The translations under genes were made by a program, and so were the position numbers. Positions 8,572 through 16,497 of a stretch of DNA of 55,342 bases are shown here, piece by piece. This DNA is from a virus. The notes under the pieces are model-generated. The model worked only from the letters and a program-made list of their open reading frames with translations. It was not told where the DNA came from and made no database searches. The DNA lies in the IMG/VR virus record IMGVR_UViG_3300029286_000049, positions 1 through 55,342 of that record. One strand, 5' to 3'. Position 1 is the stretch's first letter. Each line of letters begins with the position of its first letter.

Positions 8572-9848
8572 TTAGTATATCCTAATGTCATAATAATTTT
8601 AGTAGCCAAACTATTTGCTACTACGTTGAAACCTAAAACATCTCCACTATCCACTGTTGTTGACCATCCAGTTAAAGTTGAATCCGCTCCTCTAACGCCA
8701 GATACCATAATATAGTTGCCAGATGTAATAGATGCCGAAGGCGTAGCGGGTGGGCTATATGCCCCGCCGCCGCATTTCAGTATATCAACTGTGGTCACGG
8801 TTGTTGAATCCGACAATATAGTGTAATTATTTATCGTTAAGTTATAAGGAATTGGAAGATAGAAATTAGAATTACCAGAAGAAAAAACCTCTCCGTTTCC
8901 GTCTATTGTGTAATTTATAAAACCAGCACTCAGTCCGGAATATCCGCTATAACCAGACCATCCGCTCCATCCTGATTCTCCATTTTCCCCGTTAATGCCG
9001 CTGAATCCAGATGCACCAGATTCCCCTTCGGCACCTGAAAATCCGCTAAAACCAGAATCGCCATTAGATCCAGAGAAACCAGATACGCCGCTCCATCCAG
9101 AGAATCCGCTTACCCCGTCTGTTCCATCATGACCATCAAGTCCACTCAACCCAGAATATCCGCTAAATCCTGATTCTCCATTTATTCCATCAAGACCAGA
9201 ATACCCACTCCATCCGCTTTCCCCATTTAGACCAGAGAAGCCAGATTCTCCGCCCCACCCAGAGAAACCAGATATCCCATCTATGCCAGAAAGCCCGCTT
9301 TCACCAGACCAACCGCTAAAACCAGATATGCCATCAAGCCCGTTTATCCCAGACCATCCAGAGAGTCCATCAATCCCAGACCATCCGCTATAGCCAGACC
9401 ATCCGGATTCGCCATCAATACCGTTAATGCCTGAGAAACCAGAATAGCCGCTTATTCCATTAAGTCCATTTGCCCCGCTAAAACCAGACCATCCAGATGG
9501 TCCGTCAAGACCATTAAATCCATTCGCCCCTGAAAAGCCAGATATGCCATTAAAACCAGACTCTCCGCTCCACCCAGAGAAACCAGATATCCCATCTGAT
9601 CCATTTATCCCGTTAAGACCAGAAAATCCGCTTAAACCAATACCTGATTCACCGGACCATCCAGACCATCCGCTTATTCCGGATTCTCCTCTCTCTCCAG
9701 ACCATCCAGAATAGCCGCTAGTACCGGCGTTTATCCCATTAATCCATTTTTCGCCATCAAAAACAGCAATCTCTCCAGCTAGTGGATTAGAAACGTTAAC
9801 ATCTGATAGCTCGCTAAATAGATCTATTACTCGTATTGCTTGTGGCAT
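8568..9848 (-). CDS. Collagen-like tail fibre protein
   Basis: The 426-residue protein has an N-terminal cap (about 1-40; VIDLFSELSDVNVSNPLAG), then about 270 residues of Gly-X-Y triplets dominated by Ser-Gly with aromatic residues, such as SGFSGWSGESG and SGYSGYSG, with Asn/Asp variants (GINGIDG). A C-terminal beta-rich head domain (about 310-426) follows. Proline is nearly absent, so stability would not come from hydroxyproline. Such repeats form trimeric stalks in phage fibres; the head probably trimerises or binds the host surface. Expression probably starts from a promoter at about 9875. Confidence 0.85.
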   Translation of the reverse strand: MPQAIRVIDLFSELSDVNVSNPLAGEIAVFDGEKWINGINAGTSGYSGWSGERGESGISGWSGWSGESGIGLSGFSGLNGINGSDGISGFSGWSGESGFNGISGFSGANGFNGLDGPSGWSGFSGANGLNGISGYSGFSGINGIDGESGWSGYSGWSGIDGLSGWSGINGLDGISGFSGWSGESGLSGIDGISGFSGWGGESGFSGLNGESGWSGYSGLDGINGESGFSGYSGLSGLDGHDGTDGVSGFSGWSGVSGFSGSNGDSGFSGFSGAEGESGASGFSGINGENGESGWSGWSGYSGYSGLSAGFINYTIDGNGEVFSSGNSNFYLPIPYNLTINNYTILSDSTTVTTVDILKCGGGAYSPPATPSASITSGNYIMVSGVRGADSTLTGWSTTVDSGDVLGFNVVANSLATKIIMTLGYTK

Positions 9849-9874
9849 ATTATGTACCTAAAGGATATCCCTAT

Positions 9875-9907
9875 AGTATACCACAAAAAGATATGTTTTC
9901 CTTTAAT
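9875..9907 (-). promoter_or_regulatory. Putative promoter region of fibre operon
   Basis: Reading the minus strand, ATTAAAGGAAAA (9896-9907) is followed about 13 bases later by TTTGTGGTATACTATAGG, an extended -10 (TGGTATACT, 9875-9883), then the fibre gene ATG at 9848. The TTGTGGTATA core matches the putative promoter at 110-118. Confidence 0.45.
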
Positions 9908-9913
9908 AGATTG

Positions 9914-10666
9914 CTACCTTATAAGGCTGTTGATCTTATCTTTGAACTCATCGATTTTGAGTATACCACCATCAAGAACAGTATGCTCCATAAGCAAAGA
10001 AGTGATGCCTCCCAAAATAGATAAAGATGATATATCGGCACTTGGTTTCGCATAGCAGTCTCTTTTGTAGGTAGTGCATAATTCTATATTATCAGGCATA
10101 TTAAGACATATTCTGTTATCAGAAACGAATGAAACAGAAAACCTATCAGAATGATTAGATGACACAAAGAAAACATCTTTATACAAAGACGCTGCTTCTC
10201 CCTTGTCATTAGAGAATACAAAAACATTGTTCTCTCTCCCCTTCTTAAATACGTCATTAAGGACAGTGACATTGTCATCTAAGACTGGCGGTACAAGTAT
10301 GATATCTGCTTTCTTTGCTATCGCCCACAAAACAGAAGATACGATAGTTCCGTAATCAGTTTTACCATCATCTGAAATAGATTTAACAGCATATACTTTT
10401 ACATCAGGAGCAATACCACATATCATTCCAGTCAGCATAGTCGAATAGCCAAGTTTATCGTCTAAATCGCCACCTACAAATGACTGGCAATCAATATGCT
10501 TAATTGTGTCTGTATGCAAAGGATTACCAGTCCCTATGATATACATAGAAACTCCAGTACCAGTTAAAGCTTCATTTAGACCGAACATCTCTGGCTTATA
10601 GGATACTGCTTTATCTAGTACTTTCAAAGGTTTTACCTTTTTGAATGATATTTGTTTTTCTTTCAT
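9914..10666 (-). CDS. Subtilisin-like pseudoprotease
   Basis: The 250-residue protein follows the subtilase fold in order: GTGVSMYIIGTGNPLHTDTI (where GVxVxVIDTGxxxxHxxL is expected), then GYSTMLTGMICGIAPDVKV (where HGTxVAGIIxGVAPxAxx is expected), then VLWAIAKKADIILVPP. The catalytic Asp is replaced by Gly and the catalytic His-Gly-Thr by Tyr-Ser-Thr. A C-terminal AKPSADISSLSILGGITSLLM occupies the place of the GTSMA helix. It is therefore probably not an active protease and may be a scaffold or binding module. It lies between glycosyltransferase and fibre genes and overlaps the GT9-like gene by four bases. Confidence 0.6.
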   Translation of the reverse strand: MKEKQISFKKVKPLKVLDKAVSYKPEMFGLNEALTGTGVSMYIIGTGNPLHTDTIKHIDCQSFVGGDLDDKLGYSTMLTGMICGIAPDVKVYAVKSISDDGKTDYGTIVSSVLWAIAKKADIILVPPVLDDNVTVLNDVFKKGRENNVFVFSNDKGEAASLYKDVFFVSSNHSDRFSVSFVSDNRICLNMPDNIELCTTYKRDCYAKPSADISSLSILGGITSLLMEHTVLDGGILKIDEFKDKINSLIR

Positions 10667-11397
10667 ATGGATTGTAGTATATTTACCGGCACATTATATA
10701 CCATGCCGCTCCCAAACATTTCTATTTTTGTAGGATAATCTATCGTCTTTAAGAAATGAACTTCCTTCCTCAAGCTAATGGCTATATTCAGCATCATAAA
10801 ATCATCAGTCACTATCTGTCTACATCTATTCGCTTCATCTATTCTCTTGAAGATGTTTCTGCGGAATGGAATATACCATATCTTAGAATGATCTAAATTC
10901 AGCTTATCTATAATATATGTTCTCAGATTGACATTGGCAATACTTACGCCAGTTCTATTATTATTGCATTTATTCTTGGGATAATACTTTATATCAAAAC
11001 CCTCGCCCATCCACTTTAATCCTGCCATATTATAGTAAACTTGAAAGATGTTCTTATTCGTTTTCGTTTCGCCAGACAGCACCTTATACATATCTGATGT
11101 AGGTTCTATGAACTTCGCATCTATTTTTCCTTTAAGATACTGTTCATCTTTGGCGTCATAAAACACACTCAAATTGATAATCTTATCGAATTCTTTTTTG
11201 AAGAATTCGTCTGATGCTTTTTCCAAGACGTAAGAATTTCTTACGCCTTTACAAAAAGAAAAGATCTGATTTGATTCCTGGCATGAAGTAAGGCAATAAA
11301 TAGCAGAATTGACATACTCTTTAGATAACCCCTTTATGGTACTAGACGCAAGAAAACAATCTGATGGTTTTCCCAAACATATAACTAGAATGTTCAT
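10663..11397 (-). CDS. GT9-like (heptosyltransferase-like) glycosyltransferase
   Basis: The 244-residue protein opens NILVICLGKPSDCFLASSTIKGL, which aligns with the N-terminal Rossmann strand and first helix of glycosyltransferase family 9 (usual form ILIIRLGALGD). Later strands include KIWYIPFRRN and a C-terminal EMFGSGMVYNVPV. It is shorter than typical family members (about 330), so one domain may be reduced. AAGGAAG precedes the ATG. It lies beside a GT4 gene and may decorate fibres, DNA or the host envelope. Family assignment rests mainly on the N-terminus. Confidence 0.5.
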   Translation of the reverse strand: MNILVICLGKPSDCFLASSTIKGLSKEYVNSAIYCLTSCQESNQIFSFCKGVRNSYVLEKASDEFFKKEFDKIINLSVFYDAKDEQYLKGKIDAKFIEPTSDMYKVLSGETKTNKNIFQVYYNMAGLKWMGEGFDIKYYPKNKCNNNRTGVSIANVNLRTYIIDKLNLDHSKIWYIPFRRNIFKRIDEANRCRQIVTDDFMMLNIAISLRKEVHFLKTIDYPTKIEMFGSGMVYNVPVNILQSI

Positions 11398-11410
11398 AGT
11401 TCATTCTTCC

Positions 11411-12061
11411 TTAAATTGATCCTGGCGGCAGCAGATTTGACTCATTAGGTAAACCGCCCCTACCAAATGCGTTTTTCGCGAGATCTATAGTGATCACATC
11501 ATCATGACCTGATACTGAATTATCGCTTTCTGATCTATTAGCAGCTGCTTCTCTTTTCTGCTCTCTCTTCTGGTTATCTTCTTGCCACTTTCTGGCATAT
11601 TCAATTGCCTTTGATTCTGGAACAACCTCAAGCATTTTAAGCTCGCCGCAAAATTTCCTCAAATAGTCTGACTTTTCAAATACATCATCTCCGAACTTCT
11701 GTTTCAGTTGATCTACGCTATAGTAATCACGAGGCGACTGGAACTTTAGTTTCACATCTGGCAGAGTAATAGTTCCTCTGGTTTTTGCTCTTAGAAACAT
11801 TTTCTCATTTTTTGGCTGAACCTGATAAGCATTGGCAGCAGGAGATGATTGCTGAACGGGCTGAGCAGGATAGCCATTCAAAGATTTGACTATATTTACT
11901 ACTTCATTGGCTGATGCTTGTATAGCCTTTGTAACATACAATACCTTTTGATCTCCAACAAAGTTTCTTATCGTCGTTGCGTCTTTGAAAGGGACTTCAA
12001 ATTGCCCTTTCGGGCTATAGATAGTTACTACTTTCTTTTGCATATCTAAAAAGATTACCAT
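11411..12061 (-). CDS. Uncharacterised protein, probable virion component
   Basis: The 216-residue protein has a beta-rich N-terminal part (KKVVTIYSPKGQFEVPF), a Gln/Ala/Pro linker (about 75-90), a central part (RGTITLPDVKLKFQSPRDYYSV) and a charged C-terminal half with a helix (EYARKWQEDNQKREQKREAAANRSE). The start overlaps the end of the GT4 gene by seven bases; GGAG precedes it. No family recognised. The charged tail resembles those of other virion genes in this block. Confidence 0.65.
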   Translation of the reverse strand: MVIFLDMQKKVVTIYSPKGQFEVPFKDATTIRNFVGDQKVLYVTKAIQASANEVVNIVKSLNGYPAQPVQQSSPAANAYQVQPKNEKMFLRAKTRGTITLPDVKLKFQSPRDYYSVDQLKQKFGDDVFEKSDYLRKFCGELKMLEVVPESKAIEYARKWQEDNQKREQKREAAANRSESDNSVSGHDDVITIDLAKNAFGRGGLPNESNLLPPGSI

Positions 12062-13458
12062 AATTTTCTCCAGATATCATTCAAACGGCGAAGCGCTAAG
12101 CCAGCAACAACGTCAATTTTGTAATTTTCTGATATATGTTTCCTAAGTCTTAAGTTCTTTGCTGATACTTCTGTATAATTTTCATATACATATCTCAGCG
12201 CCTTCCTGGCATCTGAATTAAATGCTTCTGATGTTAAATCGGGAAAATACTGTCCATCCCAATAGTGAATGTTTGTTTTTCCATCAGACTTTTTCAAACT
12301 ATCTACATCCACCAAAACGGAATTAGAATAGTTCAGAAACATAGTCTGACCGCTATAGTTAGTCGCAATAACAGGGATACCGCTCATAGATGCTTCTATA
12401 TAAGGAAGACCGAAACCTTCTCCTCTTGAGAAAGACACAAAAGCTTTGCAAGCCTTATATATTCTAGGCATCCTATATTCTGCTATCACATTACTGCATC
12501 TTGCTATATGTGCTGCTTTCTCTCCGCCATATTTATTCTGAAATTCAATAATCTCTTTCTGTATCATATTGTAATCAGATACGCTACTCGTCATAGGTCT
12601 AGTTATTAAAAGTAGACTAACAGGATCGTTAGCATCGAATTCTTCAAGATAGGCTCTCAATAAAGCGTCATATCCTTTTCTATAGTTCCATGTAAATACG
12701 CTTACAAAAGTAAAGCCTTTCAGCGTTGGATTGAATATAGAAGGTTCCCATTTGTCATTATACAAAGAGACATCAATAGAATTAGGTATCACTATCACTT
12801 TCTTGCTAGGGCAATGGTTGAGAATAACATTTTTGCAAAACTCAGATGTTGTCCATATCTCATCAAAAGCGTTAATTGAGTCCACAAACTGTTGTGGCAT
12901 AGATGATGATTCTAATGTCGTATAGAGTATATTATACTTATAGTCTTTTGAAGGTATTGCGAAACTAGGAATTACACTTTGTATGTATATAGCATTCTTA
13001 CTGTACTGTCTTGTTAGAGATGACATCTTTCTCATTTCTAACTCATTTAGATTGTTATGGGAAGTGGAATCTGGATAGATACCTATTTTGACTTTATTTC
13101 TGGCAAGACCCATCACTAGATTACGGTTCGTTTTTGAATACCCGCCAGCGTCAAAGAACGTACCACGGAACATTATTTCTAGGTCACCGGAAGGGTCAGG
13201 AAACGTTTTCTCCTCATGATGGGTATCAGAACCCGCTTTTAAGACTAAATCGTTCTGAAGCCTTAATAGGTTCCTTTCAAATAGAGAATCGCCACATTCT
13301 GTGATAATAAACTTCTTCAGCCTAAGATATGCTCTGAATAAAGAGGATTTCTTAGTCTCATCAAGAGTTATTTCTTGAGGTTTCCTATCATTAGGAGAAA
13401 CATATTTGTCTATATCAGCGAGATAAACCGTATTGTCTGAATTATTTATGAACTTCAT
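12055..13458 (-). CDS. GT4-family glycosyltransferase
   Basis: The 467-residue protein has an N-terminal extension of about 90 residues and then a GT-B glycosyltransferase: FDAGGYSKTNRNLVMGL in the N-domain, IVIPNSID at the linker, FVSVFTWNYRKGY starting the C-domain, and SRGEGFGLPYIEASMSGIPV, the E-x7-E nucleotide-sugar site of family 4. It probably transfers a sugar from a nucleotide donor to phage DNA, a virion protein or a host glycan; the acceptor is unknown. It lies in the virion/fibre region next to a GT9-like gene, favouring virion-protein or fibre glycosylation. A terminator separates it from the upstream operon. Confidence 0.88.
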   Translation of the reverse strand: MKFINNSDNTVYLADIDKYVSPNDRKPQEITLDETKKSSLFRAYLRLKKFIITECGDSLFERNLLRLQNDLVLKAGSDTHHEEKTFPDPSGDLEIMFRGTFFDAGGYSKTNRNLVMGLARNKVKIGIYPDSTSHNNLNELEMRKMSSLTRQYSKNAIYIQSVIPSFAIPSKDYKYNILYTTLESSSMPQQFVDSINAFDEIWTTSEFCKNVILNHCPSKKVIVIPNSIDVSLYNDKWEPSIFNPTLKGFTFVSVFTWNYRKGYDALLRAYLEEFDANDPVSLLLITRPMTSSVSDYNMIQKEIIEFQNKYGGEKAAHIARCSNVIAEYRMPRIYKACKAFVSFSRGEGFGLPYIEASMSGIPVIATNYSGQTMFLNYSNSVLVDVDSLKKSDGKTNIHYWDGQYFPDLTSEAFNSDARKALRYVYENYTEVSAKNLRLRKHISENYKIDVVAGLALRRLNDIWRKLW

Positions 13459-13481
13459 GCTTCTATTATCGGCGGAGAAAT

Positions 13482-13510
13482 AAAAAAACCTCCTTTCGGA
13501 GGTTCTTTTG
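13482..13510 (-). terminator. Rho-independent terminator
   Basis: The minus strand has AACCTCC-GAAA-GGAGGTT followed by seven T's, a perfect seven-base-pair stem with a GAAA tetraloop. It ends the operon of 13523-14911 and lies just before the GT4 gene. The plus strand also carries a weaker T-run. Confidence 0.9.
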
Positions 13511-13522
13511 AAAAGGGTTTAT

Positions 13523-14497
13523 TTACCTTCTTATTGGGTCTACCATATCATATTTCTCTATATCGAAGAAAGCTTCATCTTCTTTGTCTTTCTTGCATTT
13601 CTTATCGCATTTCTCTGCTTCTTTAAGCATATCAAAATAGCATCCAGACTCTTTCTCGTCTACATGCTTGATACATCTACCATATCTATCTTTATCATCT
13701 TCGTTCCATTTTGACCTTTCAGTTGTCCCGGCAGTTGAGCCTACGCTTTCTGTACATACTGCATAAGGATTATAGACCTTCTTTTTGCCTTTCTTCTTGG
13801 CGATTTTAATTTTCAGTCTACTAGATGCTTCTGCCCGAGGATGACTTCTGAGGATTTCGTCCCACTTGGAATCAAGATCTCTTTCTTTATCTTCTTCAAA
13901 GCTACCTAGTTGACCGCCTGTAAGTGCTTGCTCTACTTCTCTGCTTCTAAGTGCGTCTATAGCATTTCTTAGTTTCATTCTTCTTCCGCCCTTAGAAGAA
14001 GCGCCAGGAGGTCTAACATCTGGACCTACTTTCTTTCTTCTTACAAGTTCGGATCGAAGACCATTCAAAAATTGATCTTCAAGAGCTGGCGAAAAAGGTT
14101 GTCCTATAGTTGGATCAAATGCCTTTTTCTTCATTGATTCTTTTACTTGAGTTTCGCTATCCATTTTTTGCTCCATATCTTCTAAAAAGTCGTAGTATTT
14201 TTCGTTCTCTGTTAGATGATCCATTGCTATCTCTTGTGCTATATCCGTATCATCTGTATGTTCTTTTTCAACTGATATGCCCTTTGCTAATGCTTCGGAA
14301 TCGAAATCAGATGGCGTTTTACCTTCAGCGAGTCCGCCAGGGATTTTATCTTTAGATGCGGTGACTTGCTTTTTATTTCTTTTAGACTCCATCATGTCAT
14401 ATATTTCCATATCGTTATGACCTCTAGATTTCATATCGCTATAGAAGTTTTTGTCAAAGAGAGGATGATTTCTCAAAACGTATTGAAAGTATTCCAT
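13523..14497 (-). CDS. DUF5661-like structural protein
   Basis: The 324-residue protein contains the phrase GISVEKEHTDDTDIAQEIAM then DHLTENEKYYDFLEDME at about residues 73-110, typical of DUF5661 (a helical domain common in large phages). The middle is basic (RRKKVGPDVRPPG; SKGGRRMKLRNA). The C-terminal part has NPYAVCTESVG and four further Cys (RCIKHV, GCYFDM, KCDKKCKK), possibly a small metal or disulfide site. GGAG precedes the start. It follows the 136-residue structural gene by three bases in one operon closed by a terminator. It is probably a virion component; function unknown. Confidence 0.7.
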   Translation of the reverse strand: MEYFQYVLRNHPLFDKNFYSDMKSRGHNDMEIYDMMESKRNKKQVTASKDKIPGGLAEGKTPSDFDSEALAKGISVEKEHTDDTDIAQEIAMDHLTENEKYYDFLEDMEQKMDSETQVKESMKKKAFDPTIGQPFSPALEDQFLNGLRSELVRRKKVGPDVRPPGASSKGGRRMKLRNAIDALRSREVEQALTGGQLGSFEEDKERDLDSKWDEILRSHPRAEASSRLKIKIAKKKGKKKVYNPYAVCTESVGSTAGTTERSKWNEDDKDRYGRCIKHVDEKESGCYFDMLKEAEKCDKKCKKDKEDEAFFDIEKYDMVDPIRR

Positions 14498-14500
14498 GAA

Positions 14501-14911
14501 TTACTCCGCGGGAATATAAAATCCTACCACTCCGTCATCATTTACAGAAGCATCGATATATATGTTGGCTAGATCTATTACAGCGCCAGAAACAACAGGC
14601 CATTCAAAATAATCGTTAGCTGACAGCTCTATAATTTGATGCGAGGAAGCATTCACAGTTGACATTCCAAGATAGATTTTGCCTGAATTAGCGCCAGTGA
14701 TTTTCTTGGCCATAACTCCAAATGTCTTTACTAGCAATGTAGTTGCTGACAGCTTCACTGCTGTCCCAGATGATGGAACTGTTTTAACAATTTCGACTGG
14801 AACAACCGTTCCTCCTGTTCCTCCTCCAAGTGCTTGAAGTATATCCTGAAGGACTCCGTCTTCTGTCGCCGGGTTTATCGTTCTACCATGTCTATTTCTT
14901 TCGTAAGGCAT
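14501..14911 (-). CDS. Small beta-rich virion protein
   Basis: The 136-residue protein has a helical start (EDGVLQDILQALGG), a Gly/Thr linker and a beta-sandwich-like body (SSGTAVKLSATTLLVKTFGV, GKIYLGMSTVNASSHQIIEL, NIYIDASVNDDGVVGFYI). Proteins of this form occur in tailed phages as decoration or baseplate-associated modules. GGAG lies eight bases before the ATG. It is the first gene after the terminator at 14975-15006, with a TAAAGGAT element between. A structural role is inferred. Confidence 0.65.
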   Translation of the reverse strand: MPYERNRHGRTINPATEDGVLQDILQALGGGTGGTVVPVEIVKTVPSSGTAVKLSATTLLVKTFGVMAKKITGANSGKIYLGMSTVNASSHQIIELSANDYFEWPVVSGAVIDLANIYIDASVNDDGVVGFYIPAE

Positions 14912-14960
14912 ATTTTGATCTCCATTAGAATAATCTTATAGTACAAAGAAAAAGAAGATT

Positions 14961-14970
14961 ATCCTTTATC
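14961..14970 (-). promoter_or_regulatory. GATAAAGGAT leader element
   Basis: It lies directly after the terminator at 14975-15006 and 50 bases before the ATG at 14911. TACTATAAG occurs about 25 bases downstream. Position between a terminator and the next operon supports a promoter or leader role. Confidence 0.4.
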
Positions 14971-14974
14971 GACA

Positions 14975-15006
14975 AAAGAAAAAGGCGAGATTTATCCTCG
15001 CCTTTT
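14975..15006 (-). terminator. Rho-independent terminator after methylase operon
   Basis: The minus strand reads GGCGAG-GATAAAT-CTCGCC then TTTTTCTTTT, a six-base-pair GC-rich stem with a T tract. It lies 27 bases after the stop of the methylase C-part at 15033. Confidence 0.88.
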
Positions 15007-15032
15007 CCGAAATACTTTATTTACCGCCGAAA

Positions 15033-16052
15033 TTAGAGATTTTCAAATATGTCTTGGTTCATATCCTTGTAATCTTTCAATGCCTGAATAGCCTTCTTCA
15101 TCCTGTTAACAGCTATCTGGAAATACTTAGGCTCTTTCTCTATCCCTACGAATCCTCTACCCGTAGAAAGGCAAGCAAGACCCGTTGTTCCAGATCCCAT
15201 AAACGGATCTAACACAACTCCGCCAGTAGGTGTCTTCGAAAGCTTCGTTAAGTATTCCATAACCTTAATTGGTTTAACTGTAGGATGCTCATTCCCATCT
15301 CCGCGTTCACTTCTACTCGCTTTGGCGCAATAGAAGAACCTAGATGCTCCTCCTTCGTCTCCATAAGTAATCTGAACATCACCTGCTTTCCCTAGTCCTC
15401 CATGCTCCATAAAAGAACCAGTTTGAGTCCTAGTGCAATTTGATCCAGACTTCAATACTCCACTCTGTTCATCAAGCATTCTAACAGGACAGCCTTCTAC
15501 ACAATCCCAATCTTCTACTGTTTCCATACCATCAGGACCAGCATGACCTCCGCATAACTCCACTTCTCTTCTGTAATGACCAGATTTGCCGTTATTATAC
15601 TTACCGCTAAACTTATCAGAAGTGTAATTGCAAGGCTTGTTGACTTGTCCCTTGACTTTTTTCATTCCCTTAAGTACGCAATCTGGAGAATGAGATAAAA
15701 TGAAGTTGGCTGGGAATCTCCCTTTGGAGCTTTCGCCATAAGGAGTCCCTTCGCCATTGTCATCAAATCCATCCCATCCATGACCTCTGGGTTTCTGCCA
15801 TTCCCATTGACCACCAGAACCGATTCTGCATCCATCAAGCCATAAACCGGCGACTCCATACTTCAAAGCATTCTCAGAAAATGTCCCCTCAATAGGTTTC
15901 ATTGCCATAATGATAGGTTCCCAAGCAGGTTTAAGAGGAGAAGATCTTAAAGTATGTACTTTCAAATCTTCTGGCATAACGAAAAGACCATCATCATCTT
16001 GAACTATATCATAATCTTTCCCATTATAATTTATTTTGTGTATCGTCGGCAT
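15033..16052 (-). CDS. DNA methyltransferase, C-terminal part (split gene)
   Basis: The 339-residue protein carries the second half of a beta-class DNA methylase (N4-cytosine or N6-adenine): RFPANFILSHSPDCV, SRFFYCAKASRSERG, EHPTVKPIKVMEYL and the SAM-binding motif VVLDPFMGSGTTGLA (about 280-294), then GRGFVGIEKEPKYF. It lacks the DPPY catalytic motif, which is in the part encoded at 16488-18194. Near its start LKPAWEPIIMAMKP repeats a segment also present at the end of the other part. An HNH gene lies between and overlaps its start by 29 bases. The two parts may assemble into one enzyme. Confidence 0.85.
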   Translation of the reverse strand: MPTIHKINYNGKDYDIVQDDDGLFVMPEDLKVHTLRSSPLKPAWEPIIMAMKPIEGTFSENALKYGVAGLWLDGCRIGSGGQWEWQKPRGHGWDGFDDNGEGTPYGESSKGRFPANFILSHSPDCVLKGMKKVKGQVNKPCNYTSDKFSGKYNNGKSGHYRREVELCGGHAGPDGMETVEDWDCVEGCPVRMLDEQSGVLKSGSNCTRTQTGSFMEHGGLGKAGDVQITYGDEGGASRFFYCAKASRSERGDGNEHPTVKPIKVMEYLTKLSKTPTGGVVLDPFMGSGTTGLACLSTGRGFVGIEKEPKYFQIAVNRMKKAIQALKDYKDMNQDIFENL

Positions 16053-16497
16053 TCTTATATACCTCCAGCGTTTCCAAAAATTTCATCAAATTTCTTATCT
16101 CTTGTAATGTTGCATTGCTTTTTAGCCTATTAGCTTTATGGCTCATTATCATAATGTTGCCTTTGACATATCCAAGCGATGGATCGATTCTGTCTAGCGA
16201 AGGACTATTATCTATCGGTCCATGTTTATCCGTATTATTACGATATAATTTTATGCCCAATACTGGACATATTTCTGGGATCTCCGGTATATCCTCCACT
16301 TTTATATCAAAAACAAAATTCTTTTTCTTGGCTCTCTTTTGCGCATCTAAATATATATCATATCTATTAGTTTTTGACAAACCATGAGTAGTATTCTGAC
16401 ATATTCGTGAACAATAATTATGAGAACATCTTCTTTGATGGGCTTTGCATCTATAGAACTTTTTACCGCAAATAGGGCAGGCGCAATTCATTTCCAT
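16024..16497 (-). CDS. HNH endonuclease between methylase halves
   Basis: The 157-residue protein begins with a zinc-finger-like CPICGKKFYRC...CSHNYCSRIC region and has an HNH-type core: CPVLGIKLYR, then SLDRIDPSLGYVKGN and IMIMSHKANRLKS. These features match phage HNH endonucleases of the homing kind. The start overlaps the methylase N-part stop (nine bases) and the end overlaps the C-part start (29 bases), so it is wedged exactly at the break. GGAG precedes its ATG. It is probably the element that divided, or that spreads with, the broken methylase gene. Confidence 0.82.
   Translation of the reverse strand: MEMNCACPICGKKFYRCKAHQRRCSHNYCSRICQNTTHGLSKTNRYDIYLDAQKRAKKKNFVFDIKVEDIPEIPEICPVLGIKLYRNNTDKHGPIDNSPSLDRIDPSLGYVKGNIMIMSHKANRLKSNATLQEIRNLMKFLETLEVYKNADDTQNKL

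Noticed and set aside
8568-9848. Short repeated DNA that could suggest a CRISPR array
   Set aside because: Repeats are codon-level Gly-X-Y repeats in one open frame, with no constant repeat or unique spacers. No CRISPR array was seen in the window.
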